From NCBI GenBank assembly GCA_963791545.1, contig CAWBSR010000018.1:310001-374000 (forward strand): a stretch of 64,000 nt of DNA, written 5' to 3'. The position numbers and the translations under genes are program-made. The first letter of the stretch is position 1. Every line of letters begins with the position of its first letter. Origin of the DNA: JALYXV01 sp963791545. Its GTDB lineage: Bacteria; Actinomycetota; Acidimicrobiia; Acidimicrobiales; Palsa-688. Under the pieces are notes generated by a model that saw only the letters and a program-made list of their open reading frames with translations, ran no database searches and was not told where the DNA came from. Below, one piece after another: positions 19,648-28,580 of this stretch.

Positions 19648-19827
19648 GAGCAGGCAAATCCTGGACCTTCTCGCTCAAGGCGGTCGGAGCGGGCGCCGAA
19701 GACCTTTCATGGTCGACAACGCCTCGGGAGCTTCGGGCCTGCCTAGCTCTCCTTCCAAAGGGTGCCGCCGGCCACGACTGGACCTGGTCCCTTCGATCCG
19801 AAGCGACCACCAAGACGAGGAGCGTCC

Positions 19828-19962
19828 ATGACCGAGCACGAATCCCGCCAGCTGCGCGAGGACCTGATGGTTCAGTTCACTCAGATGATGAGCGAGGAAC
19901 TGCCCCCCGGCTACCCGGAATCGGGCGAATACTTCCCTCAGGCCTCGGCCCAGAAGCACTGA
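19828..19962 (+). CDS. 44-aa small protein of unknown function
   Basis: ATG 19828 follows GAGGAG with good spacing and opens a 44-codon frame: MTEHESRQLREDLMVQF, a charged amphipathic helix, then TQMMSEELPPGYPESGEYFP. The strong ribosome site and non-random composition (no Arg/Pro/Ala bias typical of shadow frames) argue that it is translated. No signal peptide or membrane helix. It sits between the cyclase and tyrS. I do not recognise a family. Confidence 0.6.
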   Translation: MTEHESRQLREDLMVQFTQMMSEELPPGYPESGEYFPQASAQKH

Positions 19963-20039
19963 CCACTCGATAGTTCGCAGGTCGGTGGCTCGGAAATGGG
20001 CCACCGACCCAACACCTCGCTCATGTAAGGATGAACGCC

Positions 20040-21338
20040 ATGAGCGGGCTGTTCGAGGACCTCACGTGGCGCGGCCTGGTCCACCAGGTGACCGATGCCG
20101 AGACGCTGCCCAAGCTGCTCGACACCGACTCCCTGGTCGGCTACATCGGCTTCGACCCGACCGCCGACAGCCTCCACGTCGGGCACTTGCAGCAGGTCTG
20201 TCTCCTGCGCCGCCTCCAACAGGCCGGGCATACGCCCATCGCCCTGCTCGGCGGTGGCACCGGCATGATCGGCGACCCCGGCGGCAAGTCCGACGAGCGG
20301 GTGCTCCTGACCCCCGCCGAGCTGGAACGCAACACGGCGGGCGTCAAGGCTCAGCTGGAGCGGTTCCTCGACTTCGCCAACCCGGGTGCCGGGACCGGTG
20401 CGACAGGCACCACCGCCATCCTGGCGGACAACGCCGGCTGGCTGGGCGAGGCCCGCCTGCTCGACTTCCTCCGCGACGTCGGGAAGGTGTTCAGCGTCAA
20501 CGAGATGGTGCGCAAGGATTCCGTACGCCTCCGCCTCGAGGGCCGCGAGCAGGGCATCTCGTTCACCGAGTTCAGCTACATGCTGCTCCAGGCCTGGGAC
20601 TTCCTCCAGCTCTACGACCGCTACGGCTGCCGGCTGCAACTCGGCGGCAGTGATCAGTGGGGCAACATCACCGAGGGCGTAGACCTCATCCGGCGCCGCC
20701 GGGAGGTGCAGGCGTTCGGCCTGACCAGTCCCCTCATCACCAAGGCCGACGGGACCAAGTTCGGCAAGACCGAAACCGGCACGGTATGGCTCGACCCCAA
20801 CCGGACCAGCCCCTACCAGTTCTTCCAGTACTGGTTACGTACCTCCGACGCCGAGGTAGGGCGCTACCTGCGAGCCCTGACGTTCCTCGACCGGGCCGCT
20901 ATCGAGGCCCTCGACGACGCCACCGCCCAGCACCCCGAGCGCCGGGCCGCCCAGCGGGCCCTGGCCCGGGCACTGACGATGATGGTCCACGGGGAGGCCG
21001 AGGCGGTCCGAGCCGAGCGGGCCGCTCAGGTCCTCTTCACCGAGGAGGTGGCGACCCTGGACGACGCCACCCTGGCCGCCGTCGTCGCCGACGCCCCGTC
21101 GTCACCAATACGCGCCGCCGAGCTCGAAGGCGCCCTGTTGCTGAGCGACGCCCTGGTGCGCACCGGCCTCGCCTCCTCCAGGAGCGACGCCCGGCGCCAG
21201 CTCGAAGGCGGCGGCGTCTACATCAACAACCGGCGCCAGAACCAGGACCGTCCGATCGGCGGCGGCGACGTCATCGGCGCCTTGGTGATCCTGCGGCGGG
21301 GAAAGACGCAGCAGCATGTGCTGCGTGTCGAGGGCTGA
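20040..21338 (+). CDS. tyrS: Tyrosyl-tRNA synthetase
   Basis: A 432-aa class I synthetase that charges tRNA-Tyr. The HIGH-type motif is HVGHLQQV, the tyrosine-binding region includes GGSDQWGNITEGVDLI and the KMSKS-type loop is KFGKTETG. A C-terminal S4 RNA-binding domain (SSRSDARRQLEGGGVYINNRR) completes the bacterial TyrRS layout. ATG 20040 has AAGGA eight bases upstream; ATG 20031 in the same frame lies too close to it. No T-box-like leader is evident upstream. It converges on the amidase gene. Confidence 0.98.
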   Translation: MSGLFEDLTWRGLVHQVTDAETLPKLLDTDSLVGYIGFDPTADSLHVGHLQQVCLLRRLQQAGHTPIALLGGGTGMIGDPGGKSDERVLLTPAELERNTAGVKAQLERFLDFANPGAGTGATGTTAILADNAGWLGEARLLDFLRDVGKVFSVNEMVRKDSVRLRLEGREQGISFTEFSYMLLQAWDFLQLYDRYGCRLQLGGSDQWGNITEGVDLIRRRREVQAFGLTSPLITKADGTKFGKTETGTVWLDPNRTSPYQFFQYWLRTSDAEVGRYLRALTFLDRAAIEALDDATAQHPERRAAQRALARALTMMVHGEAEAVRAERAAQVLFTEEVATLDDATLAAVVADAPSSPIRAAELEGALLLSDALVRTGLASSRSDARRQLEGGGVYINNRRQNQDRPIGGGDVIGALVILRRGKTQQHVLRVEG

Positions 21339-21353
21339 CGCCGCCGCTCCGGC

Positions 21354-22253
21354 TCACCGCCCGGCCACGTAGTCGCTGAACGCCTGGGCCAGGCCGACCG
21401 CCACCTTCTGGCGGAAATCGGCGGACTCGAGCAGGAGCGCGTCGGTGTTGTTCCGCATGTTGCCGGTCTCGATGAACACCTTGGGCACGGTGGACAGGTT
21501 GAGGCCGCCGAGGTCGCTACGCGTTTCGAGGGCGTTGCTTCCCGCATAGGTGGAGAAGGGCATCGCGGTGGCGGCCTGATAGTCCCGCCGCACATCCAAC
21601 GCCAACCGAACCGATGGCCCCACGATGGCCGTGTTGTATCCCGCCAGCGACGCGGGCTGGATCACATGGAATCCTCGCCCGCCCGGCGGCCCCCCGTCGG
21701 CGTGAATAGATATCGCGGCGTCGGCGTGGGCCTGGTTCCCGATGGCGGCCCGCTCGGTGATGCACGGGCCAACGCCGTTGTTGTCGGGCCGGGTCAGGAT
21801 GACGGTCGCCCCCGCCGCCCGCAGTAAGGCGGCCAGCCGGGTGGCGACATCGAAGTTGTAGGCGGCCTCGGTATAGCCGTCGCCGGTCGCGGTACCCGTG
21901 GTGTCACACGCCTTATAACCGTTGCCGACGAAGACCTGCTGGTTGATGACCGAGGCGCGGGAGAAGTTGCCTCCGTTGTGGCCGGGGTCGACCACGATCG
22001 TCTTGCCGGCCAGGCCGGCCGCCTTGGCCGCGGTGGCGGCAGGCCCGGTGGTCGGGGCCTTGGCGGTCGTGGTGGTGCTCGCGGCCGGAGCCGCGGTGAC
22101 GACCGGGGACGGGGTCGTCGTGGTCGCCACACTCGGCGACGGGCTCCGGGGGACCGCCTGGGCGGTCGTAGTGGCAGTGGTTGTCGAGTGGGTTGCCGCG
22201 GTCCTGCCGGCCGCCCCGCAGGAGGACGCCGCGAGAACGGTGACGAGGAGCAT
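21354..22253 (-). CDS. Exported N-acetylmuramoyl-L-alanine amidase (Amidase_3)
   Basis: A 299-aa protein with a hydrophobic N-terminus (MLLVTVLAASSCG; the Cys might be lipidated but the lipobox is poor), a Thr/Ala/Pro linker to about residue 80 and an Amidase_3 domain: VVDPGHNGG, YTEAAYNFDVA, ISIHADGG and FIETGNMRN supply the zinc ligands and catalytic Glu. Such enzymes cut the amide bond between MurNAc and the stem peptide in peptidoglycan, in cell separation or remodelling. Divergent from the PIG-L gene with 86 bases between. Confidence 0.93.
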   Translation of the reverse strand: MLLVTVLAASSCGAAGRTAATHSTTTATTTAQAVPRSPSPSVATTTTPSPVVTAAPAASTTTTAKAPTTGPAATAAKAAGLAGKTIVVDPGHNGGNFSRASVINQQVFVGNGYKACDTTGTATGDGYTEAAYNFDVATRLAALLRAAGATVILTRPDNNGVGPCITERAAIGNQAHADAAISIHADGGPPGGRGFHVIQPASLAGYNTAIVGPSVRLALDVRRDYQAATAMPFSTYAGSNALETRSDLGGLNLSTVPKVFIETGNMRNNTDALLLESADFRQKVAVGLAQAFSDYVAGR

Positions 22254-22339
22254 CGGGGTGCGGAGGCGACGGGACGTAGCCGCAACCGTAGGGGGCCACT
22301 CGGCCCGAGTGGTGTCTCCCGCCCGGGCAGACTCACGAG

Positions 22340-23107
22340 GTGTCCGTTGTCGTCTTCTTCCACGCCCATCCCGATGACGAGGCCATCTTCACCGGCGGCA
22401 CCATCGCCCGCCTGAACGACGCCGGCCATCGGGTGGTCGTCGTCGTGGCCACCGGGGGCGAACTCGGCATGCCGCACAACGCCGCCTCACCCCAGGATCT
22501 GGCCTCGGTCCGACGGGAGGAGACGGTCGCGGCCGCCGCCCTGCTCGGGGTGGCGAGGGTCGAGTTCCTCGGCTACCGGGACTCAGGGCTGGCCGGCGAC
22601 CCCGCCAACCTCGCCCATGGCGCCCTGAGTGCCGCCGCTCCCGCAGCTGTCGGGCGCCGTCTGGCGGACATACTTGCCCAGGAACAGGCGACCACACTGG
22701 TGATATACGACGGGTTCGGCATCTACGGCCACCCCGACCACATACAGATCCATGACGCCGGTTGGCTGGCCGCCCAGGAGGTGGGCACCGAGACGGTGTA
22801 CGAGGCGACGGTGGACCGTGAGTACCTGCACTTTGTCGAGACCCACCTGGTGGAGGAGGCGATCCTGGCCGGCGACCTGGGCCTGGCCCGCTCCCGCATC
22901 GGAGTCCCCACGGTCATGGTGACGACCACCGTGGCGGTGGCGACCGTGCTGGACCGCAAGCGAGCCGCCATGGCGGCCCACGCCAGCCAGATCCCGGAAA
23001 CCACGTCTGCCCTCCAGATCGGCCTCGAGCAATTCGCGGCCGTCTACGGCTGGGAATGGTTCATCCGTCATGGCCCCGCGGGTCCCTTGGACGACTTGTC
23101 GACCTAG
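22340..23107 (+). CDS. PIG-L family deacetylase (LmbE-like)
   Basis: A 255-aa zinc deacetylase with FFHAHPDDEAIFTGG (HPDDE zinc motif at residues 10-14) and IYGHPDHIQIH near residue 133 (third ligand His). In actinobacteria this family includes MshB and Mca of the mycothiol pathway, and deacetylases of sugars in natural products. Similarity in the HPDDE region and length (about 255-300) fit either; I cannot separate MshB from Mca by eye, so no symbol is given. GTG start. Followed by a DoxX gene after 70 bases. Confidence 0.9.
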   Translation: MSVVVFFHAHPDDEAIFTGGTIARLNDAGHRVVVVVATGGELGMPHNAASPQDLASVRREETVAAAALLGVARVEFLGYRDSGLAGDPANLAHGALSAAAPAAVGRRLADILAQEQATTLVIYDGFGIYGHPDHIQIHDAGWLAAQEVGTETVYEATVDREYLHFVETHLVEEAILAGDLGLARSRIGVPTVMVTTTVAVATVLDRKRAAMAAHASQIPETTSALQIGLEQFAAVYGWEWFIRHGPAGPLDDLST

Positions 23108-23177
23108 TCGGCGCGACGGGAGCAGCTCTCCCGGCGCCCGCGGCCGGTAGCCCGCCCGCCTGTGGGAGCGTGGCCGG

Positions 23178-23570
23178 ATGCGATTCGATACCCAGCAGGC
23201 CGCGGCCGGGGCTCTAGCCGGCCTGTTGACGGTGGCCGGGGTCGCCCATTTCGTCTTTCCGTCGTTCTACGACCCCGTCATCCCCCACGCACTTCCCGGA
23301 TCGGCCCGGGACTGGGTTCTCGCCAGTGGTGCCGTGGAACTGGCGTGCGCGGCAGCCATCGCCAACAAACGCAGCCGGGCGCTCGGGGCGGCCCTGGCGG
23401 CGGTGCTGTTCGTGGTGGTGTTCCCCGCCAATGTCAAGATGGCGGTCGACTGGCGCCATCATGGCGCCGTGAAGGCCACGGTCGGCTGGGCCCGGTTGCC
23501 GCTGCAACTGCCGCTTATCTGGTGGGCGCTGCGGGTGCGCCAGAGCAGCCGAGCTCTCGCCACTCGTTGA
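23178..23570 (+). CDS. DoxX-like membrane protein
   Basis: A 130-aa protein with four hydrophobic segments (AAGALAGLLTVAGVAHFVF, AVELACAAAIA, LAAVLFVVVFPANVKMAVD, LPLQLPLIWWAL). The FPANVKMAVDW stretch between helices is typical of DoxX-family proteins, small four-helix membrane proteins linked to thiol/redox stress in mycobacteria. Probably the second gene after the PIG-L deacetylase. The specific role is not known. Confidence 0.8.
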   Translation: MRFDTQQAAAGALAGLLTVAGVAHFVFPSFYDPVIPHALPGSARDWVLASGAVELACAAAIANKRSRALGAALAAVLFVVVFPANVKMAVDWRHHGAVKATVGWARLPLQLPLIWWALRVRQSSRALATR

Positions 23571-23638
23571 GCTCGTCGAGCGCGTTGAAGAAGCTTCTCG
23601 ACGGGTCCGGAACCAAAGTCGGCAACGCCCCGGCCCGC

Positions 23639-24115
23639 CTACCGGTCCTCCGCGGCACCATCGCCGATCTCGTCGCCGTGATGAGGGGGCTCAAGGCCCT
23701 GTAAGGCTTCCGAGATCGACCGGGCGGTGGTCGCCATAGCCGCCTCGTCGGGATAGCGCTGCCGGGGCCACATAAATCCCCGCAGCCCATCCTTGCGCCG
23801 CCGGGGCACCACATGGACATGCAGGTGGGGAACGCTCTGGCTAACCCGGTTGTTGATGGCGACGAAGGACCCGTCGGCGCCCATGGCCCGCTCCACCGCG
23901 GCCGTCAGGCGACGGGTCGCCCCGAAGAGCGGCCCAACCAGGGCGGGGGGCAACTCGGGCAACGTCTCGACATGCCATTTGGGCACGACGAGGACATGGC
24001 CGGGAAAGAGGGGCCGGACATCGAGGAACGCCATCACTTGCTCCTCGTCGGCGACGATATGGGCCGGGGTCTCGTGGTCGACGATCTGGCAGAACAGGCA
24101 CGAGATCTCAGTCAC
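23639..24115 (-). CDS. HIT family nucleotide-binding protein
   Basis: About 158 aa. The N-terminus TEISCLFCQIVDHETPAHIV and the histidine triad in SVPHLHVHVVPR are diagnostic of HIT-superfamily hydrolases (Hint-type) that cleave nucleotide phosphoramidates or AP4A-like compounds. I use GTG 24113-24115 because family members begin near the CxxC; ATG 24131-24133 would add six residues. It is divergent from the DUF3151 gene with starts only about 24 bases apart, so both are likely leaderless with overlapping promoters. Confidence 0.92.
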   Translation of the reverse strand: MTEISCLFCQIVDHETPAHIVADEEQVMAFLDVRPLFPGHVLVVPKWHVETLPELPPALVGPLFGATRRLTAAVERAMGADGSFVAINNRVSQSVPHLHVHVVPRRRKDGLRGFMWPRQRYPDEAAMATTARSISEALQGLEPPHHGDEIGDGAAEDR

Positions 24116-24139
24116 GCCCGATTGTGCCAGCATGCACCC

Positions 24140-24583
24140 ATGGCGAACGAGTCTGCTGTCCCATTCACGACCGGGCTTCCCGAGACGATCCTGCCCCAGG
24201 CACCGGGCCAGGCCGAGGGGGCCCTGGCCCGGGCTTTGGCCCTTCCCGAAGAGGAGCGCAAGGCGGCGGTGGCGGCGGTGGCCGCCGCCCATCCCCGGTT
24301 TGTCGACCCTTGGGCGGCGCTGGCCGAGCTCGCCACCGACACCATCGAGGGCTACGCCTATGCCCGGGTCGGCTACCACCGGGGACTCGACACCCTCCGC
24401 GGCGCCGGATGGCGGGGCTCGGGCTACGTCCGGTGGCGGTACCCGACCAACCGCGGTTTTCTGCGGGCCTTGGATCAGTTGCGGGCCCGGGCCGCCGAGA
24501 TCGGCGAGCGCGACGAGGAGGAGCGCTGCTTCCTGTTCCTCCATCAGCTCGACCCGAACTGGGACAAGCGCGAACCCCGTTGA
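24140..24583 (+). CDS. DUF3151 family protein
   Basis: A 147-aa soluble protein matching the actinobacterial DUF3151 family: AAVAAVAAAHPRFVDPWAALAE, then AYARVGYHRGLDTLRGAGWRG and PTNRGFLRALDQL, with GERDEEERCFLFL at the end. It is widely kept in Actinobacteria but its function is unknown. The start ATG has no ribosome site. The Sufu-domain gene begins seven bases after its stop, so these two form a unit. Confidence 0.88.
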   Translation: MANESAVPFTTGLPETILPQAPGQAEGALARALALPEEERKAAVAAVAAAHPRFVDPWAALAELATDTIEGYAYARVGYHRGLDTLRGAGWRGSGYVRWRYPTNRGFLRALDQLRARAAEIGERDEEERCFLFLHQLDPNWDKREPR

Positions 24584-24590
24584 GGATCTG

Positions 24591-25535
24591 TTGACCGGCC
24601 CGCGGCCCGACGACGATCCCGGGCTGGTGGCCGCGGCGGCCTACGCCGACCGAATGGCGGGAGGACCACCGCGGCAGGTCTTTTTTCCCCGCCGGGCCGC
24701 GGTAGACCAGGTCCGCCTCTACTGCGGCGACGAGCCACCGACGTGGCATCTGGTGACCTTGGGCCTGGCCGACCTCGGCTTCGAGTTGACGTTGCGCCTG
24801 CCTCGCGAGGACGAGGAGCTCCCGACCTGGGGGGCGGACTGCCTGATCAGCCTGGGTGCCTACGCCAGGCGCAGCGGCCACGGGTTCGCCCACGGCGACC
24901 AGGTGGACCTCCGGGGGCCGATCAAACTCGACTCGGGCACGGCTATCACGGCGGCTGCCGTGGCCCAGGACCCGGGCCTCAAGATGCTCGGGGAAGTGGA
25001 ATTCCTCCAGGTCGTGGGGCTGACCGCCGATGAACTGGAGCTGTGCCGGTCGTGGCGGACCGACGACGTGGTGGGCCTGCTGCGCCAGCGCGACCCGCAG
25101 CTGACCACGGCGCTCGACCGGACGTCGCTGCTCGACGAGGCGGGCATGCGGGAGGTGGCCGAGGCTGCGATGGCGGCCGACGACGGCGCCCTCGAAGAAC
25201 TGGGTGTGGCCAGCCTCGCCTGGCGCTGGCGGGGGAGGGGGCACCGGCGGGTCCTCATCGTGACCCTCGGCTCGGGGGCGGCCACCGCCCTCGGTCCCGC
25301 CCTGCGGCGCAGGCTCACCCACACCGGCGCCGAGTTCGCGGTGCTGGGCGACGCCGGCGACCTGCGCTTCGCGGTGGGGGTCGACGGCGAGGGCGGCTGG
25401 CGGCGGGACGGCGATTCGGTGCTCGTCTCGGTGGCACCGGGCGCGGTGGAGGCCCTGGCCGGCTTGTTCACCGGGCAGGCGGGAACCGGGTCGCTCCCGT
25501 TCCTGGCCGGATTGCGGTTCACCGTCATCGCCTGA
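24591..25535 (+). CDS. Suppressor-of-fused (Sufu) domain protein
   Basis: About 314 aa. The N-terminal two thirds carry the bacterial Sufu domain: PPTWHLVTLGLADLGFELTLRLPR, TWGADCLISLGAYAR, GHGFAHGDQVDL and FLQVVGLTADELELCRSW. Sufu is known in animals as a Hedgehog-pathway inhibitor; in bacteria it is found alone or in toxin-immunity loci. The C-terminal 90 residues are a separate, less conserved domain. TTG 24591 follows GAGGA; an internal ATG at 24654 is the alternative. No toxin gene is adjacent, so an immunity role is not supported here. Confidence 0.8.
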   Translation: MTGPRPDDDPGLVAAAAYADRMAGGPPRQVFFPRRAAVDQVRLYCGDEPPTWHLVTLGLADLGFELTLRLPREDEELPTWGADCLISLGAYARRSGHGFAHGDQVDLRGPIKLDSGTAITAAAVAQDPGLKMLGEVEFLQVVGLTADELELCRSWRTDDVVGLLRQRDPQLTTALDRTSLLDEAGMREVAEAAMAADDGALEELGVASLAWRWRGRGHRRVLIVTLGSGAATALGPALRRRLTHTGAEFAVLGDAGDLRFAVGVDGEGGWRRDGDSVLVSVAPGAVEALAGLFTGQAGTGSLPFLAGLRFTVIA

Positions 25536-25556
25536 GCCGCCCCTACCCTGGCAGGG

Positions 25557-28500
25557 GTGGCAACCTCCTTCGACGGCGAGGTCACGAGCCTGGCGCTGCG
25601 CATCGCGGACCTGGGCGAGGGCGAAAAGGCCAGCGTCTACCGCATGTCGTGGTGGAGCGACCGCATGCTGGGCTGGGCCATGTCGCACCCGTCGTTCAAG
25701 ACCCAGCTGTTCCGGTTCGTGGATGTGTTCCCCGCCACCCACACCGACGCCGACGTGCTGCGTCACGTGCGGGAGTACTTCGACGGCGCTGGCGTGCCCA
25801 AGGCGCTCGACATGGGGGTGGGCCTGGCCGACCACCTGCCCGGGGGCGGCTCGATCACCGCCGGCGTGGCTCGCCGCAACATCCGGCGCATGGCGGAACA
25901 GTTCATCGTGGGCGCGACGCCAGCTGAGGCGGCGGCCCCGTTGCACCAGCTGTGGCGGGCCGGGAGCGGGTTCGTGGTCGATCTGCTCGGAGAGAAGACG
26001 GTCACCGATGCCGAAGCCGACCGCTACGCGGGCCGGGTGGGGGCGATGGTCGCGACACTGGTCCGGGAATCGGCTGCCTGGGCGCCCGACGACCACCTCG
26101 AACGCGACGACCGGGGCCCGTTGCCCCGGGTCCAGGTCAGCATCAAACCCACCGCCCTGGCAACGCACTACGGGCCGCTCACCAGAGCCGACGGCCTGGC
26201 GTCAGCCAAAGCCCGGCTGCGGCCCCTCCTCCGGGACTGCGCCGACCAGGGCGTCTTGGTGTGGTTCGACATGGAGCACTACGACGCCAAGGACCTGACA
26301 CTGCAGTTGTTCCGGGACCTCCTGGACGAGCCGGAACTGGCCGGGCTGGATGCCGGCTGCGTCATTCAGGCCTACACCCGTGACTCCCGAGACGACCTGG
26401 CCGACCTGTGTGCCTGGTCGTCGGGGCGGGTGCGGGCCGGGCGGTCGCCGGTGGGGGTGCGCCTGGTGAAGGGGGCGTACTGGGACGCCGAGACGATCGA
26501 GGCGGCGGCGGCCGGTTGGCCGTCGCCCTTGTTCTCTGAGAAGGCCCAGACCGACGCCAACTTCGAGCGTTTGACGGAACTGCTGCACGCCAACCACGGG
26601 GCGGTGCGGGCCGCGTTCGCGTCCCACAATCTGCGGTCGCTGGCCCACGCCGTGGTGCTGGGGCGATCGCTCGGCATCCCCGACAGCGGCTACGAGCTCC
26701 AGATGCTGTACGGCATGGCGGAACCCATCCAGGCTGCCATCCGCCGCCTCGGTCTGCGGTTGCGGGTCTACGCCCCGGTCGGGGAGCTGGTGCCGGGCAT
26801 GGCCTACCTGGTGCGGCGGCTGTTGGAGAACACCTCCAACGAGAGCTTCGTCCGGCGTCGCTTCGCGGAGGGGCGGGAGCTGGCGGAACTGGTGGCCGCC
26901 CCTGACGTCGTCTCGGGATCGCTGCCCGGCGTCCCGATGGTGGGGCGGCGGCCGGCCACCGATCCCACCGCGCCCGCTTCGTACTGCCCGGAGCCGGTGG
27001 CTGAATGGCGCCGGGCCGCCGTGCGCGCCTCGATGGCGGCGGCGGTCACCGCGGTGTCGTCCGGGACCTTTCCAATCGGTGTTGCCGCCATGATCGGCGG
27101 CCGCCCGATCGCCACCTCGGGCCGGTTGGAGTCGTCCGACCCGGCCCGGCCGTCGGTCGTCGTCGCCACCTCGGCGGCGTGCGGAGTGGCCGAGGCCGAC
27201 GAGGCGGTCGCGGCGTGCCTGACAGCATGGAAACAGTGGCGGACGACGCCCGCCGCCGCTCGGGCCGGGGTGCTGTTCGGGGCGGCGGAGTGGATGCGGG
27301 CCCGGCGCCCGTCGTTGGCCGCCCTCGAGGTGTTCGAAGCGGGCAAACCGTGGGCCGAGGCGGACGCCGATGTGTGCGAGGCCATCGACTTCCTTGAGTA
27401 CTACGGCCGCCAGATGCGGAGGCTGGACACCGCCGGGGTGGGGTTCGGCGTGCAGTCGGCGCCCGGCGAGGTCAACTCCATGCGTTATCAGGCCCGGGGC
27501 GTGGCCGCCGTTATCGCCCCCTGGAACTTCCCTCTGGCCATCGCCACCGGGATGGTGTCCGCGGCCCTGGTGGCCGGCAACGCGGTGTGCTTCAAACCGG
27601 CCGAGCAGACGCCCGCCATCGCCGCCCGCCTGGTGGAGGCGTTGGCGGCGGGGGGGCTCCCGCCCGGGGTGCTGGCGTTCCTCCCCGGACTCGGGGAGGA
27701 GGTGGGCGCCCGCCTGGTGGCCCATCCCGACGTGGCCTTGATCGCCTTCACCGGCTCCAGGGAGGTCGGGCTGGCGATCAACTCGATCGCGGCCCAGGTC
27801 GTCGCCGGCCAGGGCCAGGTGAAGCGGGTGATCGCCGAAATGGGGGGCAAGAACCCGATGATCGTCGACACCGACGCCGACCTCGACCAGGCGGTGCCGA
27901 TCATCTTGGGCTCGGCCTTCGGCTTCAGCGGCCAGAAGTGTTCCGCCCTGTCGCGGCTGATCGTGGTCGGGGAGGTGTACGACGAGTTGGTCGCTCGCCT
28001 GGTGGGGGCGACGGCGGTATTGCGGATCGGCCATCCCGCGTCCATGGGGACCGAAGTCGGACCACTGATCGATTCCGACGCCCAGGTCAAGGTGCGCTCC
28101 TATCAGGCGGCCGCCCGAGGGGAGGGGACGGTGGTGGTACAGCGGGAGGACCTACCGGACGAGGGGTGGTTCGTCGGCCCCACGATCGTGGCCGATGTCA
28201 GGCCGGGCGGCCGGCTGGCAACGGAGGAGATCTTCGGGCCGGTGCTGAGCGTGTTGGCGGCCCGCGACCTCGACGAGGCGCTGGCGCTGGCCAACGACAC
28301 TGACTACGCCCTCACGGCAGGGGTCCTGTCCCGCAGCCCGGCCACCATCCGCCGGGCGTCAGCAGACCTGCGGGCCGGCAATGTGTACATCAACCGGGGG
28401 ATCACCGGTGCCGTGGTCGGACGCCAGCCCTTCGGCGGCCTCGGGCTGTCCGGGGTCGGGTCGAAGGCGGGGGGTCCCGACTACCTGCTGCAGTTCCTGG

Positions 28501-28562
28501 AGCCGAGGGTGGTGAGCGAAAACACGCTCCGCCAGGGTTTCGCGGCGGCCGAGGCCGAGTAG
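25557..28562 (+). CDS. putA: Bifunctional proline dehydrogenase / P5C dehydrogenase PutA
   Basis: A 1001-aa fusion that oxidises proline to glutamate. Residues about 1-440 are the FAD-dependent proline dehydrogenase barrel (QVSIKPTALATHYG, FDMEHYDAKDLTL, GVRLVKGAYWDAE, YELQMLYGMAEPIQ). Residues about 470-990 are the NAD-dependent aldehyde dehydrogenase with IAPWNFPLAIATGM, AEMGGKNPMIV (general base Glu) and FSGQKCSALSR (catalytic Cys). No DNA-binding domain is present. The GTG start lies 21 bases after the Sufu gene, so it may be part of that unit. Confidence 0.96.
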   Translation: MATSFDGEVTSLALRIADLGEGEKASVYRMSWWSDRMLGWAMSHPSFKTQLFRFVDVFPATHTDADVLRHVREYFDGAGVPKALDMGVGLADHLPGGGSITAGVARRNIRRMAEQFIVGATPAEAAAPLHQLWRAGSGFVVDLLGEKTVTDAEADRYAGRVGAMVATLVRESAAWAPDDHLERDDRGPLPRVQVSIKPTALATHYGPLTRADGLASAKARLRPLLRDCADQGVLVWFDMEHYDAKDLTLQLFRDLLDEPELAGLDAGCVIQAYTRDSRDDLADLCAWSSGRVRAGRSPVGVRLVKGAYWDAETIEAAAAGWPSPLFSEKAQTDANFERLTELLHANHGAVRAAFASHNLRSLAHAVVLGRSLGIPDSGYELQMLYGMAEPIQAAIRRLGLRLRVYAPVGELVPGMAYLVRRLLENTSNESFVRRRFAEGRELAELVAAPDVVSGSLPGVPMVGRRPATDPTAPASYCPEPVAEWRRAAVRASMAAAVTAVSSGTFPIGVAAMIGGRPIATSGRLESSDPARPSVVVATSAACGVAEADEAVAACLTAWKQWRTTPAAARAGVLFGAAEWMRARRPSLAALEVFEAGKPWAEADADVCEAIDFLEYYGRQMRRLDTAGVGFGVQSAPGEVNSMRYQARGVAAVIAPWNFPLAIATGMVSAALVAGNAVCFKPAEQTPAIAARLVEALAAGGLPPGVLAFLPGLGEEVGARLVAHPDVALIAFTGSREVGLAINSIAAQVVAGQGQVKRVIAEMGGKNPMIVDTDADLDQAVPIILGSAFGFSGQKCSALSRLIVVGEVYDELVARLVGATAVLRIGHPASMGTEVGPLIDSDAQVKVRSYQAAARGEGTVVVQREDLPDEGWFVGPTIVADVRPGGRLATEEIFGPVLSVLAARDLDEALALANDTDYALTAGVLSRSPATIRRASADLRAGNVYINRGITGAVVGRQPFGGLGLSGVGSKAGGPDYLLQFLEPRVVSENTLRQGFAAAEAE

Positions 28563-28580
28563 CCGCTCCGCGAGGCGGGC

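Noticed and set aside
20031..20039. tyrS start at ATG 20031
   Set aside because: The AAGG ribosome site would touch the start codon; ATG 20040 has correct spacing.
24591..25535. Polymorphic toxin immunity locus
   Set aside because: No toxin, Rhs or T6/T7 secretion gene lies nearby; only the Sufu domain is suggestive.
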